A stretch of 64,000 nucleotides of DNA from Colwellia sp. (lineage in GTDB: Bacteria > Pseudomonadota > Gammaproteobacteria > Enterobacterales > Alteromonadaceae): contig NVWU01000010.1 in NCBI GenBank assembly GCA_002733765.1, positions 124,001 to 188,000 of the forward strand, in the 5' to 3' direction. The notes beneath the pieces are model-generated. The model had not been told where the DNA came from. It made no database searches and saw nothing but the letters and a program-made list of their open reading frames with translations. Made by a program: the position numbers and the translations under genes. The first letter of the stretch is position 1. The number at the start of each line of letters is the position of its first letter. Shown one piece after another: positions 56,449 to 64,000 of the stretch.

Positions 56449-58392
56449 ATGCAGTACCACTTAAATGGTTTTAAACCCGGTAATTATCAAATTCCAGATT
56501 CAGTTCGGGAACCAGCCCCCACTCTACCTATTGTAGACCTTCCAAAAGAAGTTGATGTATTAATTGTAGGTTGTGGCCCCGCAGGGCTAGCGATGGCAAG
56601 GCAGCTATCGGAGTTCACTGACATTACAACGTGTATCGTTGATTTAGAAAAAGGTCCTTTGATTTTTGGACGCGCAGATGGCATATCTTGTCGCACAATT
56701 GAAATTATGGAAGGCTTTAACAGCAGTGAAATGATTGTCAAAGAATCTTACAAGCTAAACCAGAATACATTCTGGGAGCCTGATAACATAAAACCTGAGA
56801 ACATAAAGCGTACCCACAAAATTGCTGACGCGAGAATTGGCCTGTCTGAATTTGCCCATGGCATTGTTAACCAGGCACGACTTCATGAATTATTACTAGA
56901 AGGCATGAAGAACTCAGTAACAAACCTTGTTCCCCATTACAGTCGTCGGTTACTTGAATTAGCTGTTGATTCTAACCTAACGCAGGATTTAAACGCACAC
57001 CCTATTACGGCAAAATTTGAGTTAATTGATGACCCTCAATCAGCCAAAATTGAAACGGTTCGAGCCCGATACGTTGTCGGTTGTGATGGCGCAAGAAGTG
57101 CTGTTCGTAAAGGCCTATCAATACCTTTAGAAGGTGATTCAGCAAACAAAGCTTGGGGTGTGATGGATCTTTTGTTAGTAACAGACTTTCCTGATATTAG
57201 AGTTAAGAGCTTTATCCAATCAAAAGAACACGGTGCTGTCATGACTATTCCGCGAGAAGGCGGTTATTTAGTCAGGTTTTATGTAGAGCTTGCTCTATTG
57301 GGTGAAGATCAACGCGCGTCAGACCTTAACCTTAAAGCCGAAGATGTCATAGCAAAAGCACAGCAAATTATGCACCCTTATAAATTAGACGTTAAGGAAG
57401 TTGCCTGGTGGTCAATCTATGAGGTTGGACAACGAGTAGCAGAGAGATTTGATGACACACCCGTTGATAATCCAGAAAACCTTATACCTCGTGCATTTGT
57501 TGCTGGCGATGCCTGCCATACCCATAGCCCTAAAGGAGGTTGGGGGTTAAACACATCACTGCCAGACACCTTTAATCTGGGCTGGAAAGTTGCTGCTGTT
57601 TTACAAGGTAAATGTAAGCCAGAATTACTACAGACGTATTCCTCAGAGCGACGTAAAGTTGCATTTCAGTTAATAGAGGCAGATAGAGAGTTGTCAAAAT
57701 TAGTAGCTACTCGCCCTTCATCAGACAATGATGCACCTGAAGCTAAAACCAATACGGCTGATATTGAGAAATTCATGGCTAGACAAAATGGCTTTGTTGC
57801 TGGCACAGCTATCGAGTATTACCCGTCGTATATATCTACTGGTCAAGTGAATCAACATTTAGCTAGTGGCTTTAAGATTGGTCAACGATTCCATTCCGCT
57901 GAGGCTATTCGAGTAGCCGATGGTTACCGACAGCATTTAGGGCATCTGAATAAAGCGGATGGTCGCTGGCGTATTTTCATTTTTGGCAACAAACAAAACC
58001 CGGTAGAAAGCTCTTCTGAGTCATATAAGCTTGTACAATTTATTACGAACTCTGAGTCTTCACCCGTACGAAAGTATACCCCTGAAGGCACCGATATAGA
58101 CTCAGTATTTGATGTTTATGCTGTATTTCAGCAACAAGACCTATCAATTGAAGACATGCCTAACTTTCTCTGGCCAGCCAAAGGAAAATATGGGCTGAGA
58201 GACTACGAAAAAGTGTTTCATGCTGAAGAAGGTAACGATATTTTTGAGTTAAGAAACATAGATCGCTCAATGGGTTGCATGGTTATAGTACGACCTGATC
58301 AACACATTGCTAATATATTACCACTCACGGCTCACAAGGAATTAACTGAATTTTTTGATGAATTTATGATTGCCCAAAATAATACCAATTGA
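56449..58392 (+). CDS. FAD-dependent phenol 2-monooxygenase / 3-hydroxybenzoate 4-monooxygenase family
   Basis: 647 aa class A flavoprotein hydroxylase. FAD motif DVLIVGCGPAGLAMARQL (35-52), DG motif VVGCDGARSAVRKGL, GD motif AFVAGDACHTHSPKGGWGLN (start of the signature), then a C-terminal thioredoxin-like domain (about 470-640). This is the PheA/TfdB/MobA-type architecture that ortho-hydroxylates phenols or hydroxybenzoates using NADPH. No ring-cleavage genes are adjacent, so the pathway is unknown. RBS AGGAGAACT is strong. The stop lies in an ATACCAATT repeat. Confidence 0.88.
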   Translation: MQYHLNGFKPGNYQIPDSVREPAPTLPIVDLPKEVDVLIVGCGPAGLAMARQLSEFTDITTCIVDLEKGPLIFGRADGISCRTIEIMEGFNSSEMIVKESYKLNQNTFWEPDNIKPENIKRTHKIADARIGLSEFAHGIVNQARLHELLLEGMKNSVTNLVPHYSRRLLELAVDSNLTQDLNAHPITAKFELIDDPQSAKIETVRARYVVGCDGARSAVRKGLSIPLEGDSANKAWGVMDLLLVTDFPDIRVKSFIQSKEHGAVMTIPREGGYLVRFYVELALLGEDQRASDLNLKAEDVIAKAQQIMHPYKLDVKEVAWWSIYEVGQRVAERFDDTPVDNPENLIPRAFVAGDACHTHSPKGGWGLNTSLPDTFNLGWKVAAVLQGKCKPELLQTYSSERRKVAFQLIEADRELSKLVATRPSSDNDAPEAKTNTADIEKFMARQNGFVAGTAIEYYPSYISTGQVNQHLASGFKIGQRFHSAEAIRVADGYRQHLGHLNKADGRWRIFIFGNKQNPVESSSESYKLVQFITNSESSPVRKYTPEGTDIDSVFDVYAVFQQQDLSIEDMPNFLWPAKGKYGLRDYEKVFHAEEGNDIFELRNIDRSMGCMVIVRPDQHIANILPLTAHKELTEFFDEFMIAQNNTN

Positions 58393-58550
58393 ATTAATGA
58401 ATGCACCACTTAGCGAGAATGAAAAGGCTTAGAGGCAAGACATTGATTGAATATAATGGTTATTCCCTTGTCAAAATCAATAAGGCAGCTTGTAAGCCTT
58501 TACCTTTTATTAGGTACTCGCCCTTCGGGAGTTTTGTGGTAATACTGAAC
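58381..58550. repeat. candidate dispersed repeat after the monooxygenase
   Basis: Begins with ATACCAATTGAATTAATGAATG, overlapping the gene stop, and runs through GAATATAATGGTTATTCC to a GCCCTTCGGG hairpin with T-run (58516-58535) that could end the transcript. The layout resembles repeats I recall from Colwellia and related genomes. Confidence 0.4.
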
Positions 58551-58785
58551 AAGGAAGTTCAACTAGTTATGATTAATATTAGCGGTTCTTAAATATAGTA
58601 AAGCGTAAACAGCATTAAATTTTCGCCAATATGTAATGGTATAGTAATTATGGCCAGTTATTAGAGGTACTATCATATATTTCTAATAGCTGACTACTAC
58701 TCTCTCGTTATGTGCCTAAAAGCGCCATAGTAAACTAAATTTAACCGTAAAAACCTACCATTTATCCCCTAATATTGATAAAAGA
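58551..58785. other. non-coding interval
   Basis: No gene seen between the repeat and the response regulator stop; a 63-codon frame at 58401 overlapping the repeat is not credible. Confidence 0.5.
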
Positions 58786-59325
58786 TCAGGCCGTACTTTG
58801 AGGTTTTTTTTGTAGTTTTCTTTGTAACGTTCTTCTGTGCATAGACAGTTGTCGAGCGGTGGCCGATATATTACCGTCATTGGCTTTTAATACTTGTTGG
58901 ATATGCTGCCACTGTACTTGTTCTGCTGATAGTGTTTCGCCATCTAGTTCGGTATTGATGGGAATGTCACAAGCTTTACTTTCATTAAGTGCCGCTAATA
59001 AGGTTTGTGTATCAAGCGGCTTAGTTAAATAATCATCTGCGCCTAATTTAATCGCATCGACGGCAGTAGCAATACTAGCAAAGCCCGTCAGTAGAATAAT
59101 ACGACTTTTGGGGCGCAATTGACGGATAGGTGTAATAATATTTAACGTGGTTTCTTGCGACAACTTCATATCCAATAAAACATAATCAGGTTTGTGTCGA
59201 TGACAAGCTAACAAGGCTTCAGAGTTAGTTTCAACATGAACACAATCAAAGTCATGCTTGGTTAAACGCCGTTTTAAGGTATTAGCAAAAATAATATCAT
59301 CTTCAACTATCAATAATTTTTTCAT
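58786..59325 (-). CDS. RegA/PrrA/ActR-type response regulator
   Basis: 179 aa. Receiver domain with acid pocket ED (LIVEDD), phospho-accepting Asp52 in VLLDMKL, Lys in LTKPLD; C-terminal Fis-type helix-turn-helix (about 130-175; ISATARQLSMHRRTLQRKL), nearly the RegA/PrrA signature. Likely a global redox or respiration regulator. It lies 4 bases after the kinase gene, same transcript. Confidence 0.92.
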   Translation of the reverse strand: MKKLLIVEDDIIFANTLKRRLTKHDFDCVHVETNSEALLACHRHKPDYVLLDMKLSQETTLNIITPIRQLRPKSRIILLTGFASIATAVDAIKLGADDYLTKPLDTQTLLAALNESKACDIPINTELDGETLSAEQVQWQHIQQVLKANDGNISATARQLSMHRRTLQRKLQKKPQSTA

Positions 59326-59329
59326 CTTT

Positions 59330-60580
59330 TTATCTACTTACCGGTAAACTTAAAGTGACTAAAGCGCCACCTTGATGATGATTGGTCAAGGCTAATTTAC
59401 CACCTAAACGCTCTAAACTCGCATGACTTAAAAACACCGCCATACCTAAACCTTGCTCGCTATTAACAGGGTTTACACCTAGCTGTTTAAGCTTTTCTAG
59501 AGTAAAGCCTACACCATAATCTCGAATAATAAATTGCCAATTTTCAGCATCAACTTGGCTTATTAAGGTAATTTCATTACTGCTATTTGCTTTCGTTGCC
59601 CGCACAGCATTATTAATTAAATTCAAAATAGCAGGCAATAAAGCCGCATCTGCCATTATTTCGGTATTCGTTGGTTGTTGCTCAACTAATTCAACATTTA
59701 TTTCAGGGTGATTAACACGCAAATTATCTAATAAATTATTAAGTAAATCTCCAACATTTGTCGCCACAATAGTTTGCTCTTTAATATCGAACACCATGGC
59801 ACGAAAAGCATCAAGGCTATCACCGCAACGTGCTAACTGGCTTTGCATATCGTTAATAATATCATTATCAGGAAAGTCTTCGCTAAGTTCATCAGCCAGT
59901 AATTGCACCGTTGCAATTGGTGTGGCAAGTTGGTGAGTGACTTGTGCAGAAGCAACCCCTAAAGAAGTAACTTGCTCTTGTTTTAATAAGTTTTCTCGAT
60001 AAGCAGCAATGGCTAATTCTCTTTGATTAATGCTACGCGCCATTTTTCCTACCACAATAGCAACGACTAACGCAGAAAATAAAAAGTTAATCCCCATGCC
60101 AATAAAGTGCCCTTGCATATTACCGTGCATAACACTCATGGGTAAATACCATAATAAAACGCTATAAGACAGTATCGCTAAAAAGGCGACTAGCGCTAGC
60201 AAAGTAGACGTTAAGGTAACTGCCGCAATCGCAATAGGAATTAACAACAACGACACAAAAGAATTGGTTGCTCCACCACTAAAAAACAGTAAAAGCGATA
60301 AAAACAGAATGTCAGCACAAATTTGCATCAACAGCGCCCGCTGACTTATTTGTGTTTTGTTACGATAAAATATAAAGCTGATAAAAGTGAAGCCAAGCTC
60401 TAAACCAATAACACTAAATAATGGCATCCAAGGCAATTCATATGCTAAACCGAAATTCACAAACAATATCAAGAATAATTGAATAACAATAGCCGCACTA
60501 CGCAAGACAAGTACTAGGTGAATTTGATGGTTCACTTTAGGGTTTATTTGCGTATTATTTATTTTGAAAAATGGTGACAT
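59330..60580 (-). CDS. RegB/PrrB-type redox sensor histidine kinase
   Basis: 416 aa, six membrane helices (30-180), then an H box VTHQLATPIATVQLLADEL with phospho-His216, N box ILNLINNAVRATKA and G boxes DYGVGFT, GLGMAVFLSHA. The periplasmic-loop motif GGATNSF (102-108) corresponds to the quinone-linked GGxxNPF of RegB, with Ser for Pro. Cys252 in QLARCGDSL sits where RegB has its redox-active Cys. Together they suggest it senses the quinone pool or redox state. Start at MSPFFKINN. Confidence 0.92.
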   Translation of the reverse strand: MSPFFKINNTQINPKVNHQIHLVLVLRSAAIVIQLFLILFVNFGLAYELPWMPLFSVIGLELGFTFISFIFYRNKTQISQRALLMQICADILFLSLLLFFSGGATNSFVSLLLIPIAIAAVTLTSTLLALVAFLAILSYSVLLWYLPMSVMHGNMQGHFIGMGINFLFSALVVAIVVGKMARSINQRELAIAAYRENLLKQEQVTSLGVASAQVTHQLATPIATVQLLADELSEDFPDNDIINDMQSQLARCGDSLDAFRAMVFDIKEQTIVATNVGDLLNNLLDNLRVNHPEINVELVEQQPTNTEIMADAALLPAILNLINNAVRATKANSSNEITLISQVDAENWQFIIRDYGVGFTLEKLKQLGVNPVNSEQGLGMAVFLSHASLERLGGKLALTNHHQGGALVTLSLPVSR

Positions 60581-60720
60581 AAATTCTTTATTTGATAGGT
60601 CTATATAGTTTAAGCGTATTATACTTGAGCCATATCAAGATGCGGGTTTCAAGACGTCTGAGGTAGCTTGAGTATATACTATCTTTAATTTTAACGAATG
60701 TAATGAGCGAAATCATAAAA

Positions 60721-61275
60721 ATGACAAATATAACCCACAAACACAACCTACAACGCGCCACTGTAGCGGGCGGTTGCTTTTGGTGTATAGAAGCGGCATT
60801 TTCCCAAGTTAAAGGCATTCACTCTGCAATTTCAGGGTATATGGGCGGCCATATTGAAAACCCTACTTATGAAGATATTTGCACTGGCAACAGTGGTCAT
60901 GCTGAAGTTGTGCAGCTAAATTTTGATGCGCGGGAAATTACGTACCAAGAAATTATTGAGATTTTTTTCACCTTGCACAATCCAACCCAATTAAATAGAC
61001 AAGGTAACGATATTGGTAGCCAGTATCGTTCTACTATTTTTTATCATAATGAATCTCAACAGGCTATCGCTGAACAAAATATTAGAAAAATGAGATCAGC
61101 AAAGATATTCGAGCAAGAAATAGTCACACAAGTATGCCCTGCCGAACATTTTTATATTGGTGAAGAATATCATCAAGGCTATGCTAGTAATAATCCACAA
61201 AACCAATACTGTCAGGTAATTGTTTCACCTAAACTCGCTAAGTTTAGACAAACCTTTATTGATAAATTGAAATAA
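60721..61275 (+). CDS. msrA: peptide methionine-(S)-S-oxide reductase MsrA
   Basis: Repairs oxidised methionine. 184 aa with VAGGCFWCIEAAFSQVKGI (catalytic Cys in GCFWC), GYMGGHIENPTYEDICTG and GSQYRSTIFYH. A C-terminal Cys (NQYCQVIV) may resolve. I chose the ATG at 60721; an ATG at 60703 adds six residues. Divergent from the kinase gene. Confidence 0.95.
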   Translation: MTNITHKHNLQRATVAGGCFWCIEAAFSQVKGIHSAISGYMGGHIENPTYEDICTGNSGHAEVVQLNFDAREITYQEIIEIFFTLHNPTQLNRQGNDIGSQYRSTIFYHNESQQAIAEQNIRKMRSAKIFEQEIVTQVCPAEHFYIGEEYHQGYASNNPQNQYCQVIVSPKLAKFRQTFIDKLK

Positions 61276-61627
61276 TTTATCAATAAATCACAGTCACTTA
61301 CCTCTAATTAGTAAACTGGTTTTAACATAACTCTATTGCCTTTATAAAGCCTTTATATGCCCACGACACTTCAATACGTAAGATTTAGCATCTTGAAGTG
61401 GCATGGATATAAAGCAAGCATCCCAATAACTTCAAACATCAGAAAATAACAGAACACTTGTTGATCGCCGTAAATAATGAGATTTACGACAGAAAATGAG
61501 ATTTAGATGTTCTACACAATATTCACTTATGCCACTAAGCCGACCTTAGCTCTAACCGACTAGAATTGAATTCGCATTAGTTTTTGTATCGATAACGCCA
61601 GCGAGTAAATTGTCCTTCTTAAACAGC
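61276..61627. other. non-coding interval with hairpin
   Basis: 352 bases with no gene. A roughly 60-base imperfect palindrome (61352-61413: TTTATATGCC, CACTTCAA / TTGAAGTG, GGATATAAA) and, at the end, an attC-like segment next to the 116-aa gene. Confidence 0.6.
61352..61413. repeat. imperfect palindrome
   Basis: TTTATAT...CACTTCAA pairs with TTGAAGTG...ATATAAA around about 15 bases. Could end msrA or be a small mobile repeat. Confidence 0.5.
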
Positions 61628-61632
61628 TTATA
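61587..61632 (-). repeat. attC-like segment after the 116-aa ORF
   Basis: On the minus strand: TATAAGCTGTTTAAGAAGG then ACA, and further CGCTGGCGTTATCG. The first part matches TATAAGCAAATTAACAGGAC of the segment after the next ORF. Only part of a palindrome is formed, so it may be truncated. Confidence 0.4.
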
Positions 61633-61978
61633 AGTCATTTACGAATTTGTGATTTTCTCTCGCTTCAACAATACTTATTTGAAATATATTCTTATCAAAT
61701 TCATCAAGTGGAAGCTTTTCAAGCATTTCCTCTATCTTATCAAGATGCTTTACATCATTTTCAACGAATTGTTGAACAATTTTTAGAGCCTGTTCTGATT
61801 TTTCATTTTTAAGTGATAGCAACAATGCCGAATTTAGTACCATTTGATCGACTGCTTTCATTCCGAGCTGAAGGGTAAGGACATCTGTGGCTGCTTTAGC
61901 ACCACGATGGACCCCATAATAATGAGAAGCTAACGCAATTAAAATAAGAGAAACTAACATTAATAGATTTTTTTTCAT
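61628..61978 (-). CDS. small membrane-anchored protein, unknown
   Basis: 116 aa: signal anchor MKKNLLMLVSLILIALASHY followed by a mostly helical, acidic periplasmic domain (NSALLLSLKNEKSEQALKI, DKIEEMLEKLPLDEFDK). No family recognised. It sits alone between two related palindromic segments, like a gene cassette. Confidence 0.6.
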   Translation of the reverse strand: MKKNLLMLVSLILIALASHYYGVHRGAKAATDVLTLQLGMKAVDQMVLNSALLLSLKNEKSEQALKIVQQFVENDVKHLDKIEEMLEKLPLDEFDKNIFQISIVEARENHKFVNDL

Positions 61979-62002
61979 CTGCTTCCTGCAATATATCGAT
62001 GA

Positions 62003-62098
62003 CTTATAACGCCCAAATAATGGGCAAAAAATAGTTGGTTAAAATAAGCGACACAGGAGCAAAAACCAACTATTTTTTGTCCTGTTAATTTGCTTATA
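62003..62098 (-). repeat. long palindrome, attC-like, between two small ORFs
   Basis: A perfect 15-bp inner stem AAAAAATAGTTGGTT (62026-62040) / AACCAACTATTTTTT (62064-62078) with 23-base loop, extended by imperfect outer arms: CTTATAACGCCCAAATAATG versus its mirror near 62079-62098. On the minus strand it ends GGGCGTTATAAG, as at the 3' end of integron attC sites. It could also act as a terminator. Confidence 0.55.
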
Positions 62099-62106
62099 GC
62101 TATACT

Positions 62107-62490
62107 TTACGCCGACGGTTTCCATTTAGCTTGAACATGAAACCTCTTAATTAAACCTTGAATTTTAGGGCTGTTACAACTTTCTGTTTCAATAACTTTA
62201 TATACGGCAGCCGTGACTTTACTACTTCCCATTTTTATAGCTTTCTTTGCCTGCTCTTCGGTAAAGTCAGGTTTTCTTTTTTTTATTTCCTGATACATTA
62301 GAGTTGTAACCATTTGGTAGTTGGCTAGAAAGGCAGTTAATTCATCTTTTTGCGGAGTCATGCATTTACCAGAAGCAGCACTAACAGCAGTAAATTGGTT
62401 ATACATTTTCAAGATATTGATATTCTCAGCATTACTATTAAAGCAAATAAATAAAACTAAGATTGATACTGTTCGAGTGATATTCAGCAT
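62107..62490 (-). CDS. small exported protein, unknown
   Basis: 127 aa with a signal peptide (MLNITRTVSILVLFICFNSNA), then a helical domain with cysteines in SGKCMTPQ and TESCNSPK, likely a disulfide in the periplasm. No recognised family. Flanked by attC-like palindromes. Confidence 0.6.
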   Translation of the reverse strand: MLNITRTVSILVLFICFNSNAENINILKMYNQFTAVSAASGKCMTPQKDELTAFLANYQMVTTLMYQEIKKRKPDFTEEQAKKAIKMGSSKVTAAVYKVIETESCNSPKIQGLIKRFHVQAKWKPSA

Positions 62491-62502
62491 AGTGACATCC
62501 TT

Positions 62503-62572
62503 GTATAGCTAACAATTAAGCATTTATCTCTTGTCGAAGCATGAGAGATAAATGTCCAACAATTTATTATGG
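62503..62572 (-). repeat. second attC-like palindrome
   Basis: Perfect 11-bp stem CATTTATCTCT (62521-62531) / AGAGATAAATG (62544-62554) with imperfect outer arms. The minus strand has AAATTGTTGGACA, echoing AAATTAACAGGACA of the other palindrome, and ends TTGTTAGCTATAC next to the ORF start. Confidence 0.45.
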
Positions 62573-62779
62573 ATACGTCTTAGAGACCTTCGCACCATAA
62601 GTAACATTTAATTTATATCAATATCCCATAGTATCAACATATTAGAAACCGTAAACAGTAACTTTTTTATAAATAGTAGGAAATTACTAAGAGGTCTTAG
62701 TAACACACCTTAATAATTCATTAGAAAATATATGGCAAAATTTTTACCTGTAATGTCAGGAATGCGCACAAAGAACTAA

Positions 62780-62792
62780 ACCGCTCCGCGGT
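62780..62792 (+). repeat. terminal hairpin of the element
   Basis: ACCGC / GCGGT stem with TCC loop, at the position of a terIS-like end in IS91 elements. Confidence 0.65.
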
Positions 62793-62894
62793 AATGGTGT
62801 CCTTGGCAAGCACCGCATATCCCTATAACACATTCACTTTTTCCTACACTAAGTTTTGAGGCATGTCGCCTCATCTTAGATTGGAGAATATCCT

Positions 62895-63794
62895 ATGAAC
62901 ATCAGCCCATACTTTTCAGCACAACTACGCAAACGGTTTAACGAAGACATGATTATGCGTAAACTCGCCACTAAAACACAAATTGCGTATATCCGTGGTG
63001 TTAATAAACTCTGTGACTATTTACAACGCTCACCTAAAACAATCACCCAAGAGGAGTTACGTGAGTTTCAACTTTTCATGGTCAATCACGGTGTCTCTGG
63101 ACTCACCGTTAATGCCACGCTCACGGCTCTTAAGTTCTTCTTCCAGATAACCTTAGACAAACCAGAGGTGGTTGCACGGGTTTGTCCTGTGACGGTTGCA
63201 CGTAAATTACCCGTGGTATTGAGTTTAGAAGAAGCTAAACGCTTTATGGCTTTTGCAACACACCCTAAATTCAAAGCGACTTTAGCTGTCGCTTATGGTG
63301 CAGGCCTGCGTGTTAGCGAAGTCGTTTCCTTAAAGGTCAGTGATATTGATAGTGAACGTATGACATTACGTGTGGAGCAAGGTAAAGGTAGCCGTGATAG
63401 ATACGCCTTGTTATCACCTGTACTGCTTGAGCATCTGAGAGATTGGTGGCGTTTTGCTAATCAACAGGGACAAATGTTTGTGGGCGGTTGGTTATTTCCA
63501 GGATTGAACCCTATCAATCATATGACCTCGCGTCATCTTAGTCGAGTATGTAAGCAAACCGCTAATGCCGCTAATATTGACAAGAATGTATCGATGCACA
63601 CGTTACGTCACAGCTTTGCGACTCATCTACTCGAAGCTAAAGTCGATATTCGACTTATTCAAGTATTGTTGGGTCATGCTCAGCTTAATACCACCGCGCG
63701 TTATACACAGGTGGCAACAGATTTACTCAAAGAAGTTATCAGTCCGTTAGATACGATTACACCTAAAAAAAAGAAAGTAAAGGGCGTGAAGTGA
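62895..63794 (+). CDS. tyrosine recombinase of an IS91-like element
   Basis: 299 aa. N-terminal core-binding domain (about 1-85; SAM-like helices), catalytic domain with Arg in GAGLRVSEVVSLKVSD, Lys in GKGSRDRYA, HTLRHSFATHLLE (H-x-x-R), LLGHAQLNTTARYTQV (His and nucleophile Tyr): all six catalytic residues present. The C-terminus is a basic tail (TPKKKKVKGVK). Such recombinases accompany the HUH transposase in some IS91-family elements, where their role is unproven. Confidence 0.92.
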   Translation: MNISPYFSAQLRKRFNEDMIMRKLATKTQIAYIRGVNKLCDYLQRSPKTITQEELREFQLFMVNHGVSGLTVNATLTALKFFFQITLDKPEVVARVCPVTVARKLPVVLSLEEAKRFMAFATHPKFKATLAVAYGAGLRVSEVVSLKVSDIDSERMTLRVEQGKGSRDRYALLSPVLLEHLRDWWRFANQQGQMFVGGWLFPGLNPINHMTSRHLSRVCKQTANAANIDKNVSMHTLRHSFATHLLEAKVDIRLIQVLLGHAQLNTTARYTQVATDLLKEVISPLDTITPKKKKVKGVK

Positions 63795-63801
63795 GCCGTT
63801 C

Positions 63802-64000
63802 ATGCCTCACTCAACACTGGAAATGGCCGATGTCTTTCGAGCACACGGCCAACATTGGCGTAAGTCGCATGCAGGTCATGTCAGTTTAGAGCAACTCAAA
63901 GTGATGTCGGGTATTGAACATTGCCGTAGTGAAGTGCTCGGTGGTCATGTTTTGCATTGTCCAGCCTGTGAGCATACTCAAATTGCCTATAACTCGTGTC
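63802..64000 (+). CDS. IS91-family HUH (Y1/Y2) transposase, N-terminal part only
   Basis: Starts MPHSTLEMADVFRAHGQHW, 7 bases after the recombinase stop. The zinc-binding region begins EHCRSEVLGGHVLHCPACEH and NSC, as in IS91/IS801-type transposases. 66 codons are present; the catalytic HUH and Tyr motifs lie beyond the window. Confidence 0.85.
   Translation, partial: MPHSTLEMADVFRAHGQHWRKSHAGHVSLEQLKVMSGIEHCRSEVLGGHVLHCPACEHTQIAYNSC

Larger units (their letters stand above)
62767..64000 (+). mobile_element. IS91-like element with accessory tyrosine recombinase (runs off the window)
   Basis: Left end CACAAAGAACTAAACCGCT and terminal hairpin as at 52927, then an intact tyrosine recombinase and an IS91-type transposase start. 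About 127 non-coding bases separate end and recombinase in both copies. The right end is outside the window. Confidence 0.85.

Noticed and set aside
58401..58592. 63-codon plus-strand frame after the monooxygenase
   Set aside because: Overlaps a repeat and has no RBS or family features.
62003..62098. simple Rho-independent terminator
   Set aside because: Kept as attC-like because the arms extend far beyond the stem, and similar segments follow the next ORF; it might still terminate transcription.
1..64000. CRISPR array, tRNA or rRNA genes, prophage
   Set aside because: No spaced direct repeats, no cloverleaf-like segment, no rRNA sequence and no phage structural genes were seen.

Overview
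The window looks like chromosomal DNA of a marine gammaproteobacterium of the Alteromonadales, most likely Colwellia or a close relative. The evidence is low G+C, an Alteromonadales-type set of core genes (MotX beside rnr, a MSHA pilus operon, DUF3083 and DUF3820 proteins, long PyrB without PyrI) and scattered ATACCAATT palindromic repeats. I saw no rRNA, tRNA or CRISPR array.

Layout. (1) 0-12 kb: a small basic ORF, mltF, purL with a clear terminator, a DUF2780 protein, a small zinc-ribbon protein, a large chemoreceptor with a duplicated sensor, an RluA-type pseudouridine synthase and a DUF2238 membrane protein that appears to start at ATT. (2) 12-23.5 kb: one minus-strand MSHA type IV pilus operon, mshI-mshI2-J-K-L-M-N-E-G-F-B-A, closed by a terminator after mshA; mshC/D/O/P/Q are not here. 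(3) 23.6-31.9 kb: a PLP enzyme, then the rpsF-priB-rpsR-rplI ribosomal operon with its own promoter and leader, a DUF945 protein, rlmB, rnr and motX. (4) 31.9-42.5 kb: an HD-GYP protein, a GGDEF protein, erpA (with an IscR-type site over its promoter), a DUF6776 protein, a ClC channel with CBS domains, hemJ, a secreted trypsin-PA protease with a GlyGly-CTERM tail, pyrB and hemL. (5) 42.5-51 kb: a nearly complete molybdenum cofactor and molybdate uptake cluster: moeA on the minus strand, then moaA-mobA-moaB-moaC-moaD-moaE-modA-modB-modC-moeB on the plus strand, preceded by a probable Moco riboswitch. (6) 51-64 kb: DUF3820 and DUF3083 genes, then an accessory region. It is bounded by an internally deleted IS91-like element (52.9 kb) and an intact-looking relative running off the window end (62.8 kb). 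Between them lie an unrecognised, higher-GC membrane protein, a PheA/TfdB-type FAD monooxygenase, a RegB/RegA-type redox two-component pair, msrA and two small secreted or membrane ORFs framed by attC-like palindromes.

How the genes work together. MshE carries an MshEN c-di-GMP-binding domain, and the window also holds a diguanylate cyclase and an HD-GYP phosphodiesterase, so pilus activity and c-di-GMP turnover are encoded close together. MotX, the chemoreceptor and the pilus cover motility and attachment. Fe-S delivery (ErpA), haem synthesis (HemL, HemJ) and Moco synthesis (which needs the Fe-S enzyme MoaA) all support respiratory enzymes, and the RegBA-like pair may report redox state.

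The least ordinary signals are the paired IS91-like elements carrying a tyrosine recombinase, the cassette-like small ORFs next to one of them, the ATT start codon, the IscR site at erpA and the protease with a PA domain nested inside its trypsin fold.
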